Shown here piece by piece: positions 16,101 through 25,527 of a stretch of 64,000 nucleotides of DNA. How positions within the stretch are numbered: position 1 is the first letter of the stretch; each line of letters opens with the position of its first letter. The translations under genes and the position numbers were made by a program. Below the pieces are notes generated by a model that was given only the letters and a program-made list of their open reading frames with translations, did not search any database and was not told the DNA's origin. This DNA comes from Saccharospirillum sp. (GTDB lineage: Bacteria; Pseudomonadota; Gammaproteobacteria; Pseudomonadales; Natronospirillaceae): contig JAIUML010000001.1 of NCBI GenBank assembly GCA_022565595.1, forward strand, positions 370,405-434,404. The letters are read 5' to 3'.

Positions 16101-17366
16101 ATGCTCAAACTCAAGCACCTTTTGGTCTCCACCTGCGCTGGCGCTTTACTGGCCATCAGCAGCGCTCAACTGGTCGCCCAGGAGACGGTGACCGTTCTGC
16201 ACAACCAGCAGGATCAGTTCATTCGCGATACCTGGGATGAGATTCGCCGGGATTTTGAAGCGCAGAACCCGAACATCAAGGTTCAACTGGATTTCATGGA
16301 CGACGATGCCATGAAAGCCCGCCTGCCCACCCTGCTGCAATCCAACGCCAAGCCTCATCTTTACTGGAGCTTTGGTGGGGGTGATTTCCGTGTTCGGGCG
16401 GAATCGGGCTTGCTGGCCGACATCACCGACAAGGCCGATGGCCTGCGCGCCAAAATTGGCGAGGGCGCCATGTCGGCCTTTGAAGTCAACGGTCGCCTTT
16501 ATGGTGCGCCCTACCGTCTGGCCCAGGTTGGTTTCTGGTACAACAAGTCGCTGTTCGAGCAGGCCGGTGTCCGTTCAGAGGACATCGAGACCTGGGATGA
16601 TTTCCTGGATGTGGTTACCACGCTGAAAAATGCCGGCATCACTCCTATTGCCGCAGGCGGCGCTGAACGCTGGCCATTGCATTTCTATTGGACCTATCTG
16701 GCGATGCGCATTGGCGGCCAGGAGTTGTTTGATTCGATTCTGGCCGATGAAGCCCGTTTCGATAACGAGTACTACATTCGCGCTGGTCAAGAATTGCAAC
16801 GACTAGCCGACCTTGAACCCTTCCAGGCCGGTTACCGTGGCACTGTTTACAATGAGGCGGCTGGTGTTTTCGGTAACGAGCGCGCGGCCATTCACCTGAT
16901 GGGCGAGTGGGATATTGGTGTACAAACGTCGGAATCCGAAAGTGGCGAAGGGGTGTCTGGCGACAACCTGGGTTACTTCAACTTCCCCATGGTGGAAGGT
17001 GGCCTTGGCGATCCTTCGGCGACTCTGGGCGGTGTTGATGGTTGGGCCTTTACCTCAGGCAATGGCACTGATGCAGCGGTAAGCTGGCTGGAGTTTTTCC
17101 TGGCGCCTGAGCAACAGCGCAAGCTGGCTGCGGCGGGCATCATTATTCCGGTTGCCAATGGTGCGGCGGAGGCCGTGGAAGACCCGCACATGCAGCAGAT
17201 TGCCGAGAACATCGCGAACTCTTCCTGGCATCAGGTGTTCTGGGATCAGGCTTTGGGTGCCGATGTCGGTGGTGTGATCAACGATATTTCGGCTGAGTTG
17301 TTTGCCGGTGAGATCACTCCGGAGCAAGCCGTTCGTCGGGTACAGCAGGCTTGGGATTTCCGTTAG
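16101..17366 (+). CDS. Sugar ABC transporter substrate-binding protein (xylo-oligosaccharide type)
   Basis: A 421-residue periplasmic binding protein of the extracellular family 1 (CUT1) type. The ATG at 16101 follows AAGAGGAAGG. A signal peptide, MLKLKHLLVSTCAGALLAIS with LVAQ, ends near residue 26. Typical runs are DTWDEIRRDFEAQNPNIKVQ, LADITDKAD, YGAPYRLAQVGFWYNKSLFEQAG, and the C-terminal MGEWDIGV and FFLAPEQQRK. An upstream in-frame start at 16026 adds 25 residues before the signal peptide and is unlikely. The permeases follow after a strong hairpin. With the GH43 gene downstream, xylo-oligosaccharides are the likely ligand. Confidence 0.92.
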   Translation: MLKLKHLLVSTCAGALLAISSAQLVAQETVTVLHNQQDQFIRDTWDEIRRDFEAQNPNIKVQLDFMDDDAMKARLPTLLQSNAKPHLYWSFGGGDFRVRAESGLLADITDKADGLRAKIGEGAMSAFEVNGRLYGAPYRLAQVGFWYNKSLFEQAGVRSEDIETWDDFLDVVTTLKNAGITPIAAGGAERWPLHFYWTYLAMRIGGQELFDSILADEARFDNEYYIRAGQELQRLADLEPFQAGYRGTVYNEAAGVFGNERAAIHLMGEWDIGVQTSESESGEGVSGDNLGYFNFPMVEGGLGDPSATLGGVDGWAFTSGNGTDAAVSWLEFFLAPEQQRKLAAAGIIIPVANGAAEAVEDPHMQQIAENIANSSWHQVFWDQALGADVGGVINDISAELFAGEITPEQAVRRVQQAWDFR

Positions 17367-17385
17367 TCATTTGAAGGTCTATTCA

Positions 17386-17415
17386 GGGCTCATTGGATAT
17401 TCTGCCAATGAGCCC
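17386..17415 (+). terminator. Strong intercistronic hairpin between binding-protein and permease genes
   Basis: GGGCTCATTGG (17386-17396) and CCAATGAGCCC (17405-17415) form a perfect 11-bp stem with an 8-nt loop, followed by TTCTT. Its position after the binding-protein gene suits partial termination or 3'-end protection. Either would give the binding protein more transcript than the permeases. Confidence 0.75.
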
Positions 17416-17445
17416 TTCTTCTAATAGAAGCCATTCGAGTACTCC

Positions 17446-18405
17446 ATGAAGTCTGTTGATATCGCGCTCGATGCGCAACGCAGTGGTCGATTCACTGCCT
17501 TAAAAGCCTGGCTGTATCGCCACAATACCGGGGGTCGGCTCTCCACCTTGTTGCTGTTTATTCCGCCGGCTTTGATGGTGTTTACCTTGCTGGTGATTCT
17601 GCCCATTGCCGAATCCGGGGTGTACAGCTTTTATCGCTGGAATGGCTTTATCGCCTTGTCAGAGAGTGGCCGCTGGGTCGGCTGGCAAAACTACCAGTTT
17701 ATTTTGCAGGATCCAGTGTTCCATCGTGCAGTCTGGAATACGACGAAAATCGTTCTTATCTCTCTATTGATACAGTTGCCATTAGCGATGATGCTGGCGC
17801 TGAGCATTGCCAGCAAGAGCAGTATCAATTCCTTGTTTCGCCTGGTGTATTTTTTGCCCTTTATTCTCGCGGATGTGGTTGCCGGTTTGATCTGGCGTTT
17901 CATTTATGATGGCAATTTTGGCCTGGTCGCGGCCATTACTCAGATGTTTGGCCTGGATCCTTTTTACCCGCTGGCGGATCGTGCCTGGGCGTTCAATGCC
18001 ATTCTGGTGGTGGTCGTCTGGAAGTATTTTGGTTATCACATGATGATCTACATCGCCGGTTTGCAGAGTGTGCCAAACGATCTGGTTGAAGCCGCGAGGC
18101 TGGATGGTGCCAGTCGGTTGCAAATCATTTTTCGCATCAAGCTGCCGCTGATCATGCCGGCCATCAAGCTTTCGGTGTTCTTCAGTGTGATCGGTGCCCT
18201 GCAGTTCTTTGAAATGGCCATGCCTCTGGTAACCGCCGGCGGGCCCAGTGGGTCGGCGCATACCATTGTTACCTATCTCTACGAGTTCGGCATTGTGCGC
18301 TCGCGCATTGGCTTTGGCAGCGCTGTCGCGGTTGTGCTCTTTCTGGCCTGCGCCGTCTTTGCTTTCTTCTATCAGCGCTTTGTCATGGCGAGGAGCTCAT
18401 CATGA
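17446..18405 (+). CDS. Sugar ABC transporter permease (MalF type)
   Basis: A 319-residue inner-membrane permease with about six helices. The family EAA loop is readable as LVEAARLDGASRLQIIFRIKLPLIMPAI near residues 212-240; it docks to the ATPase subunit. The ATG at 17446 follows the intercistronic hairpin and starts MKSVDIAL. Its stop overlaps the next permease start (ATGA). No ATP-binding subunit is encoded in this cluster; such systems often share an MsmK/UgpC-type ATPase encoded elsewhere. Confidence 0.93.
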   Translation: MKSVDIALDAQRSGRFTALKAWLYRHNTGGRLSTLLLFIPPALMVFTLLVILPIAESGVYSFYRWNGFIALSESGRWVGWQNYQFILQDPVFHRAVWNTTKIVLISLLIQLPLAMMLALSIASKSSINSLFRLVYFLPFILADVVAGLIWRFIYDGNFGLVAAITQMFGLDPFYPLADRAWAFNAILVVVVWKYFGYHMMIYIAGLQSVPNDLVEAARLDGASRLQIIFRIKLPLIMPAIKLSVFFSVIGALQFFEMAMPLVTAGGPSGSAHTIVTYLYEFGIVRSRIGFGSAVAVVLFLACAVFAFFYQRFVMARSSS

Positions 18406-19244
18406 AGGAGATGACCGATAACCGCAGTGTTTCTGCCAGTGCGGCACGCTGGGGGTTATTATTGCTCGCCGCGCTCTTCGTCCTGCTGCCGTTCTGGATG
18501 ACGGTACTCGGTGGTTTCAAAAGCCTGGGGGAACTGAGGGTCAGCCCGCTGGGGCTACCACGCCAGTGGGATGCCACGGCCTACCTGGACATTCTGAGCA
18601 GCAGTATGACCTGGCAGATGATGCTGAACTCCGTCATCATCACCGGCTTCACCGTCGCCCTGGTGCTGATCATTGCTTCCATGTTGGCCTTTACCTTTTC
18701 GCACATTCGCTTTGCCGGTAAGCAGTACCTCTATTCCTACGTGATTCTGGGCATGATGTTTCCTGGTGCGACGGCCATTCTGCCGCTGTTTATCAAGATA
18801 CGGGACCTCGGCCTGCTCGACACCTATGCCGGGGTTATTTTGCCCCAGGTCGCCTTTGGGCTGGCGATGAGTGTGCTGCTGTTCCGCACCTTTTTTGAGC
18901 AGTTGCCCAAGGAATTGTTCGAGGCCGCCCTGGTGGATGGCTGCAGCTATGGCCGTTTTTTCTGGACCATTGTCATGCCGCTGTCCAAGCCGATTCTGGC
19001 CACCGTTGGGGTTTTTATTCTGGTCGGCAGTTGGAACAACTATATTTTTCCGCTGATCATGCTGAACGACCAGAGCGTCTACCCCTGGCCATTGGGGTTA
19101 ATGGAGTTTCGCGGTCAGTACGGCGCTGAGTGGAATCGTATTCTGGCCTACATTACCGTCACCATTTTGCCAGCGGTAGCCTTCTTTCTTTATGCACAAA
19201 AATACATCGTTGCCGGGCTGACCGGTGGCGCGGTCAAAGGGTAA
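18402..19244 (+). CDS. Sugar ABC transporter permease (MalG type)
   Basis: A 280-residue partner permease. The start overlaps the upstream stop by 4 bp, indicating coupled translation. Hydrophobic helices include LLLAALFVLLPFWMTVLGG and VALVLIIASMLAFTFS. The EAA loop is readable as KELFEAALVDGCSYGRFFWTIVMPLSKPI near residues 172-200. Together with the MalF-type subunit it forms the channel for the sugar bound by the protein at 16101. The GH43 gene begins 6 bp after its stop. Confidence 0.93.
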   Translation: MKEMTDNRSVSASAARWGLLLLAALFVLLPFWMTVLGGFKSLGELRVSPLGLPRQWDATAYLDILSSSMTWQMMLNSVIITGFTVALVLIIASMLAFTFSHIRFAGKQYLYSYVILGMMFPGATAILPLFIKIRDLGLLDTYAGVILPQVAFGLAMSVLLFRTFFEQLPKELFEAALVDGCSYGRFFWTIVMPLSKPILATVGVFILVGSWNNYIFPLIMLNDQSVYPWPLGLMEFRGQYGAEWNRILAYITVTILPAVAFFLYAQKYIVAGLTGGAVKG

Positions 19245-19250
19245 TCATTC

Positions 19251-20852
19251 ATGAGTGCAACCATCACCAACCCTATTCTGCCGGGCTTCAACCCGGACCC
19301 ATCCATTTGCCGAGTGGGCGATGACTATTACATCGCCACCTCCACCTTCGAATGGTTCCCGGGTGTGCAGATCCACCACTCGACGGACCTGGTCAACTGG
19401 CGACTGGTCAGCCGCCCGCTGAACCGGCCGGACCTGCTCGACATGCGCGGCAACCCGGATTCCTGTGGCATCTGGGCGCCTTGCCTTACACACAGCGATG
19501 GCGTTTTCTATCTGGTCTATACCGATGTCAAACGTCACAGTGGCGATGCCAAGGATGCACACAATTACATCACCCGCTGCACCACCATCGACGGTGAATG
19601 GCAGGCACCGGTCTACATCAACAGCAGCGGTTTTGACCCCTCGCTGTTTCACGATGACGACGGCCGCCGCTGGTTCCTGAACATGCTCTGGGATTATCGG
19701 CCGGACAAACCCTCCTTTGGTGGCATCCTGCTGCAAGAGTTGGACCCTGAACGGTTGACCCCCATTGGCCCGGTGCACAACATCTTTGCCGGCAGTGACT
19801 TGGGCATGGTCGAAGGGCCTCACCTCTACAAACGCAATGGCTACTATTACCTGCTCACCGCCGAGGGCGGCACCGAATACGATCATGCCTGCACCCTGGC
19901 TCGCTCTGGCCAGGTGACCGGTCCCTATGAGCTGCACCCCAAACAACATCTGATCACCGCCCGTTTCGACCCGCAAAGCCTATTGCAACGGGTCGGCCAT
20001 GGCGACCTGGTCGAGACACCCGATGGCGAGACTTATCTGGTACACCTGTGCAGCCGGCCGCTGGCCAACAGAGGCCGTAGCCCCCTGGGCCGAGAGACGG
20101 CCATCCAGAAAATGCAGTGGCGCGAAGACGACTGGCTCTGGCCCGTTGCTGAGTCCCTGTCACCGCAGGTTCAGGTGCCTGCCCCGGCCAACCACAAGGC
20201 GTCGCCGCCACGGGGTACGGCACTGCACTATCGGTTCGATAACGACAAGCTGCCCATGGATTTTCAATGGTTGCGCACGCCCTACCCGGCAACACTGTTC
20301 AGCCTCAGCGATCGCCCCGGTTATTTACGACTGTTCGGCCGGGAATCCCTCGGCAGCCTGTTCAACAGCGCCCTGGTGGCCAGGCGGCAACAGAGCCACC
20401 GTTTTACGGCCTCAACCACCGTGGACTTTGAGCCGGAGCATTTCCAGCAGATGGCTGGCCTTGCCTGCTACTACAACAGCCGCAAATACCACTACCTGTT
20501 CATCAGCCATGATGAGACCATAGGCCGTTGCCTGGATGTGATGAGTTGCCTGGCGGATGCCAATGGCCATGGTCACTACCCGCTACAGGGGCAGCGTATA
20601 CCATTGCCGGCCAAGGGGCCTATTCGACTGAAAGCCGAGGTGCACTTTGAGCACCTCTATTTCTCCTGGGCAACACCGGAGGGCAACTGGCAAAAGCTGC
20701 CGCTGAAGCTGGACAACTCGATTCTCAGCGACGAGGCCGGCACGGGTGCGGGCAATAACTTTACCGGGGCTTTTGTGGGAATGGCGGCTCAGGACCTGGC
20801 CGGTACAGCCAAACCGGCAGACTTCTCTGACTTTGATTACCAGGAGTTCTGA
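19251..20852 (+). CDS. Glycoside hydrolase family 43 beta-xylosidase
   Basis: A 533-residue cytoplasmic enzyme (no signal peptide) that splits xylose, or arabinose, units from imported xylo-oligosaccharides. The five-bladed GH43 propeller opens NPILPGFNPDPSICRVGDDYYIA with the catalytic base Asp. FDPSLFHDDDGRRWFLNML carries the second Asp. DLGMVEGPHLYKRNGYYYL carries the acid Glu. A C-terminal beta-sandwich (from about residue 320, FDNDKLPMDFQWLRTPYP) is the usual XynB extension. It is the last gene of the ABC operon and supplies xylose to XylA/XylB. A weak arabinofuranosidase side activity is common in this family. Confidence 0.95.
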   Translation: MSATITNPILPGFNPDPSICRVGDDYYIATSTFEWFPGVQIHHSTDLVNWRLVSRPLNRPDLLDMRGNPDSCGIWAPCLTHSDGVFYLVYTDVKRHSGDAKDAHNYITRCTTIDGEWQAPVYINSSGFDPSLFHDDDGRRWFLNMLWDYRPDKPSFGGILLQELDPERLTPIGPVHNIFAGSDLGMVEGPHLYKRNGYYYLLTAEGGTEYDHACTLARSGQVTGPYELHPKQHLITARFDPQSLLQRVGHGDLVETPDGETYLVHLCSRPLANRGRSPLGRETAIQKMQWREDDWLWPVAESLSPQVQVPAPANHKASPPRGTALHYRFDNDKLPMDFQWLRTPYPATLFSLSDRPGYLRLFGRESLGSLFNSALVARRQQSHRFTASTTVDFEPEHFQQMAGLACYYNSRKYHYLFISHDETIGRCLDVMSCLADANGHGHYPLQGQRIPLPAKGPIRLKAEVHFEHLYFSWATPEGNWQKLPLKLDNSILSDEAGTGAGNNFTGAFVGMAAQDLAGTAKPADFSDFDYQEF

Positions 20853-20888
20853 TTCCAGCGTTCTTATCTGCTCTTAATCTACTTGCAG

Positions 20889-20912
20889 AACTCACCTGAT
20901 ACTGGGTGAGTT
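20889..20912 (+). terminator. Hairpin after the GH43 gene
   Basis: AACTCACC (20889-20896) and GGTGAGTT (20905-20912) form an 8-bp stem with an 8-nt loop. No T-run follows, so it is a weak terminator at best. It marks the boundary between the GC-rich sugar operon and the AT-richer restriction-modification genes. Confidence 0.4.
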
Positions 20913-21061
20913 CCAACATATCTGAACAAACTTACCCCAAGTCTCCAAGCTGCTCAAACATTCAAATACACACCAAAACCTTCAAATCAGTATCGCCAGG
21001 CGTGACTTTCTGGGCTACAATCGTGGCAATCCGTCACAGATTTGACCCAGAGGGAACAAGA

Positions 21062-22516
21062 ATGACACTTGCAATCGATGTAAGCGAACAAACAACTAAG
21101 GACGTGGTCCACAACCTGGTTGACCACATACCCTCTCCTTACAATCGCCTTAAAGATATGGAGCTTTTACACAAGCTGCTGGAAATATACGACCAGGGTA
21201 CTATAGCCGCAAAACTTGCTGAGGTTGACGAAGGCAGTTGGTGCCGAGAGACCGTAAACCGCTGGGCGAAAGGTAAAGCATCCCCCAAAGTTAGCTGGGA
21301 ATCTCGTCAACAAATGCTTTCCATGTTGCCTCTTCCTGATTCCAATCACTTAAACCCAGCGTTCCGCTTCATCGACCTTTTTGCTGGGATAGGTGGTATC
21401 CGAAAAGGCTTCGAGTCTATTGGGGGGGAGTGCGTATTCACTTCAGAATGGAACAAGTACGCTGTACGTACTTACAAAGCCAACCATTTTTGCCACCCGA
21501 CCAAACACCGTTTCAATGAAGACATTCGGGAAATCACACTGAGTTCTAACCCCGAAATTGATGAAGATAAGGCCTATCGAAATATCGACAAGGAGATCCC
21601 TGATCACGATGTACTTTTAGCAGGCTTCCCCTGTCAGCCTTTCTCATTGGCTGGAGTCTCCAAGAAAAACTCGCTAGGGCGTAAACACGGATTTGAGTGC
21701 GATGCCCAAGGCACCCTTTTTTTCGATGTGGCACGCATTCTCGCGGCAAAAAGACCGGCTGCCTTTCTTCTGGAAAATGTGAAAAACCTCAAAAGCCACG
21801 ACAAAGGTAAAACCTTCCGCGTTATTTGTGAGACCCTGGATGAATTAGGCTACGAAATTGCCGATGTCAACGCGCCTAGAGGTCAGGATCCAAAAGTTCT
21901 GGATGCACGCCATTTCTTGCCACAGCATCGAGAGCGAATCGTCTTGGTGGGATTTCGTCGTGACCTTGATGTTCACAAGGGCTTCACCCTTAAAGACATC
22001 GCTGGACTTTATCCCTCTAATCCTCCGACTTTTGGTGACATTTTGGATGAAGTGGTCGACGACAAGTACATATTGACACCCAAACTTTGGGAGTACCTTT
22101 ATAACTACGCTCGCAAGCACCGTGAAAAAGGCAATGGATTTGGTTTCGGACTTACAGGCCCAAGTGACGTAGCTCGAACCTTGTCTGCCCGTTATCACAA
22201 GGATGGATCTGAAATTCTTGTTGACCGAGGTTTTGATGACACCAAGGATTTCTACAGCAAACGCAATCAAACTAACAGGCCAAGACGGCTGACGCCTCAG
22301 GAATGTGCCAGGCTGATGGGATTCGATAAGCCTGGTGAAAGTAGCTTCATTATACCTGTATCCGACACTCAGGCATATCGTCAATTCGGCAACTCGGTTG
22401 TAGTTCCTGTATTTGAAGCAGTAGCACAGCTAATGAAAGATAGAATTCTGTTGGCAAAAAAAGAACTTGACTTAAAAGAAGATCAAGCCCCAATACAAGC
22501 AAAACTTGCCTTTTGA
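21062..22516 (+). CDS. DNA (cytosine-5) methyltransferase, Dcm/M.EcoRII type
   Basis: A 484-residue m5C methyltransferase closely similar to E. coli Dcm, which methylates the inner C of CCWGG. An N-terminal helical region (to about 95) is followed by motif [16 protein letters not shown], motif [10 protein letters not shown] with the catalytic Cys, and motif [35 protein letters not shown] and [11 protein letters not shown] close the core. Runs such as [19 protein letters not shown] are nearly identical to Dcm. The ATG at 21062 follows GAGGGAACAAGA; the frame upstream to 20906 lacks homology. It is AT-richer than its neighbours and protects DNA from the endonuclease encoded next. Confidence 0.95.
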   Translation: MTLAIDVSEQTTKDVVHNLVDHIPSPYNRLKDMELLHKLLEIYDQGTIAAKLAEVDEGSWCRETVNRWAKGKASPKVSWESRQQMLSMLPLPDSNHLNPAFRFIDLFAGIGGIRKGFESIGGECVFTSEWNKYAVRTYKANHFCHPTKHRFNEDIREITLSSNPEIDEDKAYRNIDKEIPDHDVLLAGFPCQPFSLAGVSKKNSLGRKHGFECDAQGTLFFDVARILAAKRPAAFLLENVKNLKSHDKGKTFRVICETLDELGYEIADVNAPRGQDPKVLDARHFLPQHRERIVLVGFRRDLDVHKGFTLKDIAGLYPSNPPTFGDILDEVVDDKYILTPKLWEYLYNYARKHREKGNGFGFGLTGPSDVARTLSARYHKDGSEILVDRGFDDTKDFYSKRNQTNRPRRLTPQECARLMGFDKPGESSFIIPVSDTQAYRQFGNSVVVPVFEAVAQLMKDRILLAKKELDLKEDQAPIQAKLAF

Positions 22517-22566
22517 ATTAACAGTGGCACGCAGATAAAGGTCGGCTAATTGGGAGGATTTTTAAA

Positions 22567-23781
22567 ATGGAAAGACTATCTAATCATTTTACAAGCATAG
22601 CGGCAAAGCAACTTACAGAGGTGGAAGTAAACCCAAAAAAGTCAAATCAGCATGAACTACAGGGAGTACAGAAGCTTAGAGAGATGCTTGGGAGTGAAAG
22701 AAGGAGAGTTGCTAGCACTTGTATTTACCTCGCAGATGAAGAATCAGACAGGTTATCACAAGAGGGGCAATTGACCTGGTATGATTCAAGGAAGGGTCAG
22801 CCAAACCGAAGCGCAGAGTATCGCTTATACTATCAATCGAGCAATGAGCCGCTAAGGTCAGCATCTGCAGGAGATACACTTGTCTACGCCTATAGACCTG
22901 ATCAAACGCTTTTGCTGGTTATAATACCTAGAGAAAGTCAACTCCAGCCAGCTCTACTATGGCTTTTTGGGCTTAAAAAAGAGCCTGGCACACTGCTCGA
23001 AATAGTGGATCCGGAACAAATAGAAGTTCCGCTTTCATTGTTGAATTACATTGCGGAAGAAACCGGAATTGCAATCTACGGAACTGGTTCACTGGAAAAG
23101 GACTGGACCCAACTGCTTTTGGATCGATTTGGAGCCAACTTCCCTACAACACGCAAACTCTCCAGTCTGGCGCTTGAAACACTTGGAGATGACCTCGGCC
23201 CCGTAGAAGAGCCAGACACAACGCTAATGGCGCTAATAGAACGTGAAGAGGTATTGTTTAAACAACTCGAACGCTACATAGTCAGTGAATACCTTGCAGA
23301 GAATGCGTCTGGTTGGTCTAATGACGTTGATGCATTTATCAGCTTTTCACTAAGTGTTCAGAACAGAAGGAAGTCCAGAGCTGGCCACGCTCTTGAGAAT
23401 CACCTAGAATGGATTTTCGTCAAAAACAATATCAACTTCGAGCGAGGAGTCAAAACCGAGAAGAACTCCAAACCAGACTTCCTATTCCCGAGTCAAAAAG
23501 CCTATCGAGACGATCACTTTCCTGATAAAAACCTTCGTATGCTTGGAGTAAAAACCTCATGCAAGGACCGTTGGAGACAAATACTCAATGAAGCCCACAG
23601 AATATCTCCCAAACATTTACTAACTCTTCAACCCGGCATATCTGTTCATCAGCTAACTGAAATGAAAGATGCCAAAGTTAACCTGGTTATTCCAACTTCA
23701 ATTCAGAGGTATTACCCAGCGAATGACACCGAATCCTTAGGCAGGTTTATAGAGATTATTAAAGAAGGGCAAGATGGCTGA
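22567..23781 (+). CDS. Type II restriction endonuclease, EcoRII family
   Basis: A 404-residue endonuclease, the same length as EcoRII. The N-terminal effector-DNA-binding half begins with the ATG at 22567, behind GGGAGG. The C-terminal PD-(D/E)xK catalytic half is readable as SRAGHALENHLEWIFVKNN, KPDFLFP, LRMLGVKTSCKDRWRQIL and AHRISPKHLLTLQPGIS. EcoRII needs two CCWGG sites and cuts before the first C. The pairing with a Dcm-like methylase supports CCWGG specificity, although it is not proven here. The 3' end overlaps the vsr gene by 8 bp. AT-rich codon use supports joint acquisition with the methylase. Confidence 0.9.
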   Translation: MERLSNHFTSIAAKQLTEVEVNPKKSNQHELQGVQKLREMLGSERRRVASTCIYLADEESDRLSQEGQLTWYDSRKGQPNRSAEYRLYYQSSNEPLRSASAGDTLVYAYRPDQTLLLVIIPRESQLQPALLWLFGLKKEPGTLLEIVDPEQIEVPLSLLNYIAEETGIAIYGTGSLEKDWTQLLLDRFGANFPTTRKLSSLALETLGDDLGPVEEPDTTLMALIEREEVLFKQLERYIVSEYLAENASGWSNDVDAFISFSLSVQNRRKSRAGHALENHLEWIFVKNNINFERGVKTEKNSKPDFLFPSQKAYRDDHFPDKNLRMLGVKTSCKDRWRQILNEAHRISPKHLLTLQPGISVHQLTEMKDAKVNLVIPTSIQRYYPANDTESLGRFIEIIKEGQDG

Positions 23782-24241
23782 CATTGTCGACCGCGCCACC
23801 CGTTCCAGAATGATGTCGTCCATCAAGGGCAAGAACACGGCCCCGGAGCGCTTCGTTCAGGAGAGGTTGGAGAAACGGCACATCGCCTTCGAAGCCCACG
23901 CCAAAAACCTGCCGGGCACGCCGGACTTTGCCTTGCCTCTTTATCAGGTCGCCCTGTTCGTTAACGGCTGTTTCTGGCACCGGCACCAGGGCTGCTACTA
24001 CGCCACCACCCCCGCCAGCCAGAAGGCCTTCTGGCAGGAAAAACTCGAAGGCAACGCGCGCCGGGACGTAAAAAAGCAGACAGAACTGGAAGCCGCTGGC
24101 TGGCGTGTCATCGTCATCTGGGAGTGTGGCATGAAGCATTGCCCGGAAGCCTTTGAGGAAGTCATTGATGCCATCGAAGGCGAATTGTCGCTGTCGCAAT
24201 GGCCTGCCGAGCCACCCAGGCAACGCCCCACCAAAGCCTGA
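23774..24241 (+). CDS. vsr: Very short patch repair endonuclease Vsr
   Basis: Nicks 5' of the T in T:G mismatches created when methylated C in CCWGG deaminates, so it goes with Dcm-type methylases. Its 155 residues match the family. DRATRSRMMSSIKGKNTAPE is at residues 6-25. GTPDFALP carries the catalytic Asp. FVNGCFWHRHQGC carries the catalytic His and Zn ligands. The ATG at 23774 overlaps the end of the endonuclease gene by 8 bp. Its GC-rich composition is unlike the AT-rich methylase and endonuclease genes, which suggests a different origin for this gene. Confidence 0.95.
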   Translation: MADIVDRATRSRMMSSIKGKNTAPERFVQERLEKRHIAFEAHAKNLPGTPDFALPLYQVALFVNGCFWHRHQGCYYATTPASQKAFWQEKLEGNARRDVKKQTELEAAGWRVIVIWECGMKHCPEAFEEVIDAIEGELSLSQWPAEPPRQRPTKA

Positions 24242-24392
24242 AGGCTACGTTTTTGTGTTGATACAATTCGCATCAGAAATCAACCTTTACTGATAACTCA
24301 GCGTCCCCTGACTGAGACGTTTTCTACTGGTTCAACTCCTCAGCGCCATGTAAACTGGCGTCCATTTTTTAAACGCCCCAGGGTTTCCGTCG

Positions 24393-25010
24393 ATGACCTT
24401 CGAAAGCGCTTTGACCTTTTTTATCGCCATCTTCATTTTTGGCATTACACCCGGCCCGGGCATCTTCGCCATTCTGGCGCGCGCTCTGACTCAGGGTACT
24501 CGCGCCTGCATTACCCTGGCCTTTGGCATGACCCTGAGCGATGCTGTCTATCTGGTGCTGGCCAGCTACAGCCTCTCTGCCATTGCCGCCAACTATGGCG
24601 AAGTGTTCACCGTTATTCGCATTCTGGGCGCCCTTTATCTGTTGTACCTGGGCTGGAAGATGTGGACTGCACCCATTGCAGACCCGAACGACGCCACAGC
24701 GGTGCGGTCTGCAGGGCACTGGCGCAGCCTGTTTCAGGGCATCGCCATCTCGGCTTCCAACCCCAAGGTGATACTGTTTTACATTGCCTTTTTGCCGACC
24801 TTTATGGATCTCTCCCGATTGACAGGTGCAGACATCCTGCTGGCCGTTGTATTAACCCTGACGGCACTCATGTCCGGACTGATGCTGATCGCTTTTGGTG
24901 CCTCCCGTGTTCGTTTGTGGGTGCGCTCTGTTGCGGGCATGCGTCGCTTGAACCGCAGTGCCGCCTCCATCATGGGTGGCGCCGGTGTCTGGTTGCTTAC
25001 CCGACACTAA
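24393..25010 (+). CDS. LysE/RhtB-family amino-acid exporter
   Basis: A 205-residue inner-membrane protein with about six helices that exports amino acids or homoserine lactone-like compounds by proton exchange. The family signature GITPGPGIFAILARAL is at residues 19-34. A hydrophobic core follows, with ALYLLYLGWKMW near 72, ISASNPKVILFYIAFLP near 118, and a C-terminal helix ending MGGAGVWLL. The ATG at 24393 begins MTFESALTFF. It appears monocistronic. The substrate cannot be assigned. Confidence 0.9.
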   Translation: MTFESALTFFIAIFIFGITPGPGIFAILARALTQGTRACITLAFGMTLSDAVYLVLASYSLSAIAANYGEVFTVIRILGALYLLYLGWKMWTAPIADPNDATAVRSAGHWRSLFQGIAISASNPKVILFYIAFLPTFMDLSRLTGADILLAVVLTLTALMSGLMLIAFGASRVRLWVRSVAGMRRLNRSAASIMGGAGVWLLTRH

Positions 25011-25056
25011 CGACTCAAAAAAATGACTGAGTGCAACAATAACTAAAGGAAACACC

Positions 25057-25527
25057 ATGGCTTTTTTCCGCAGCGCTTTCATTTCACTGTTCATCCTTGT
25101 GCCCCTGACGGCACAAGCAACGAACCACCAGGAAGGCATTCTGCTGATTCAGGGCGGCGTTGAACGCACCCTGAGCCTGAGCGACTTGCGCGACAGTGCC
25201 GATGTGGCAACCGAGTTGTATGAGCCCTTTCGGCGCGATCAGATAGAGATCCGAGGTATCCGTTTTGCCGACTTTGTTCGTCAGAACTTCGAAGGCACAC
25301 CAAGCGCCATCGAGTTGCAGGCACACGACGGCTACACCATAAAAATTACAGACTGGCAGGACCGAAACTGGATCCTGATGACGCATGAGGGTGAGCGCCC
25401 ACTCACACTGAGAACCCATGGACCAGTGCGCCTGGTCCAGGAAGACCTGCGCGACCGTAACCCCGAGATCCTGCGCGATTTCATCGATTGGGTCTGGATG
25501 ATCCAAAGGATAGAGGCCAAACCTTGA
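25057..25527 (+). CDS. Periplasmic SUOX-fold-like (molybdopterin-binding-like) protein
   Basis: A 156-residue secreted protein. A signal peptide (AFISLFILVPLTAQA) ends near residue 22. The remainder (LSLSDLRD, IRGIRFADFVR, IELQAHDGYTIKITDWQDRNWILMTHEGERPL, GPVRLV) resembles the oxidoreductase molybdopterin-binding domain. It is short and has no cysteine, so the usual Mo-ligating Cys is absent. It may bind a ligand and feed the membrane cyclase encoded next, whose TTG start overlaps its stop. Sensor function is inference. Confidence 0.7.
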   Translation: MAFFRSAFISLFILVPLTAQATNHQEGILLIQGGVERTLSLSDLRDSADVATELYEPFRRDQIEIRGIRFADFVRQNFEGTPSAIELQAHDGYTIKITDWQDRNWILMTHEGERPLTLRTHGPVRLVQEDLRDRNPEILRDFIDWVWMIQRIEAKP

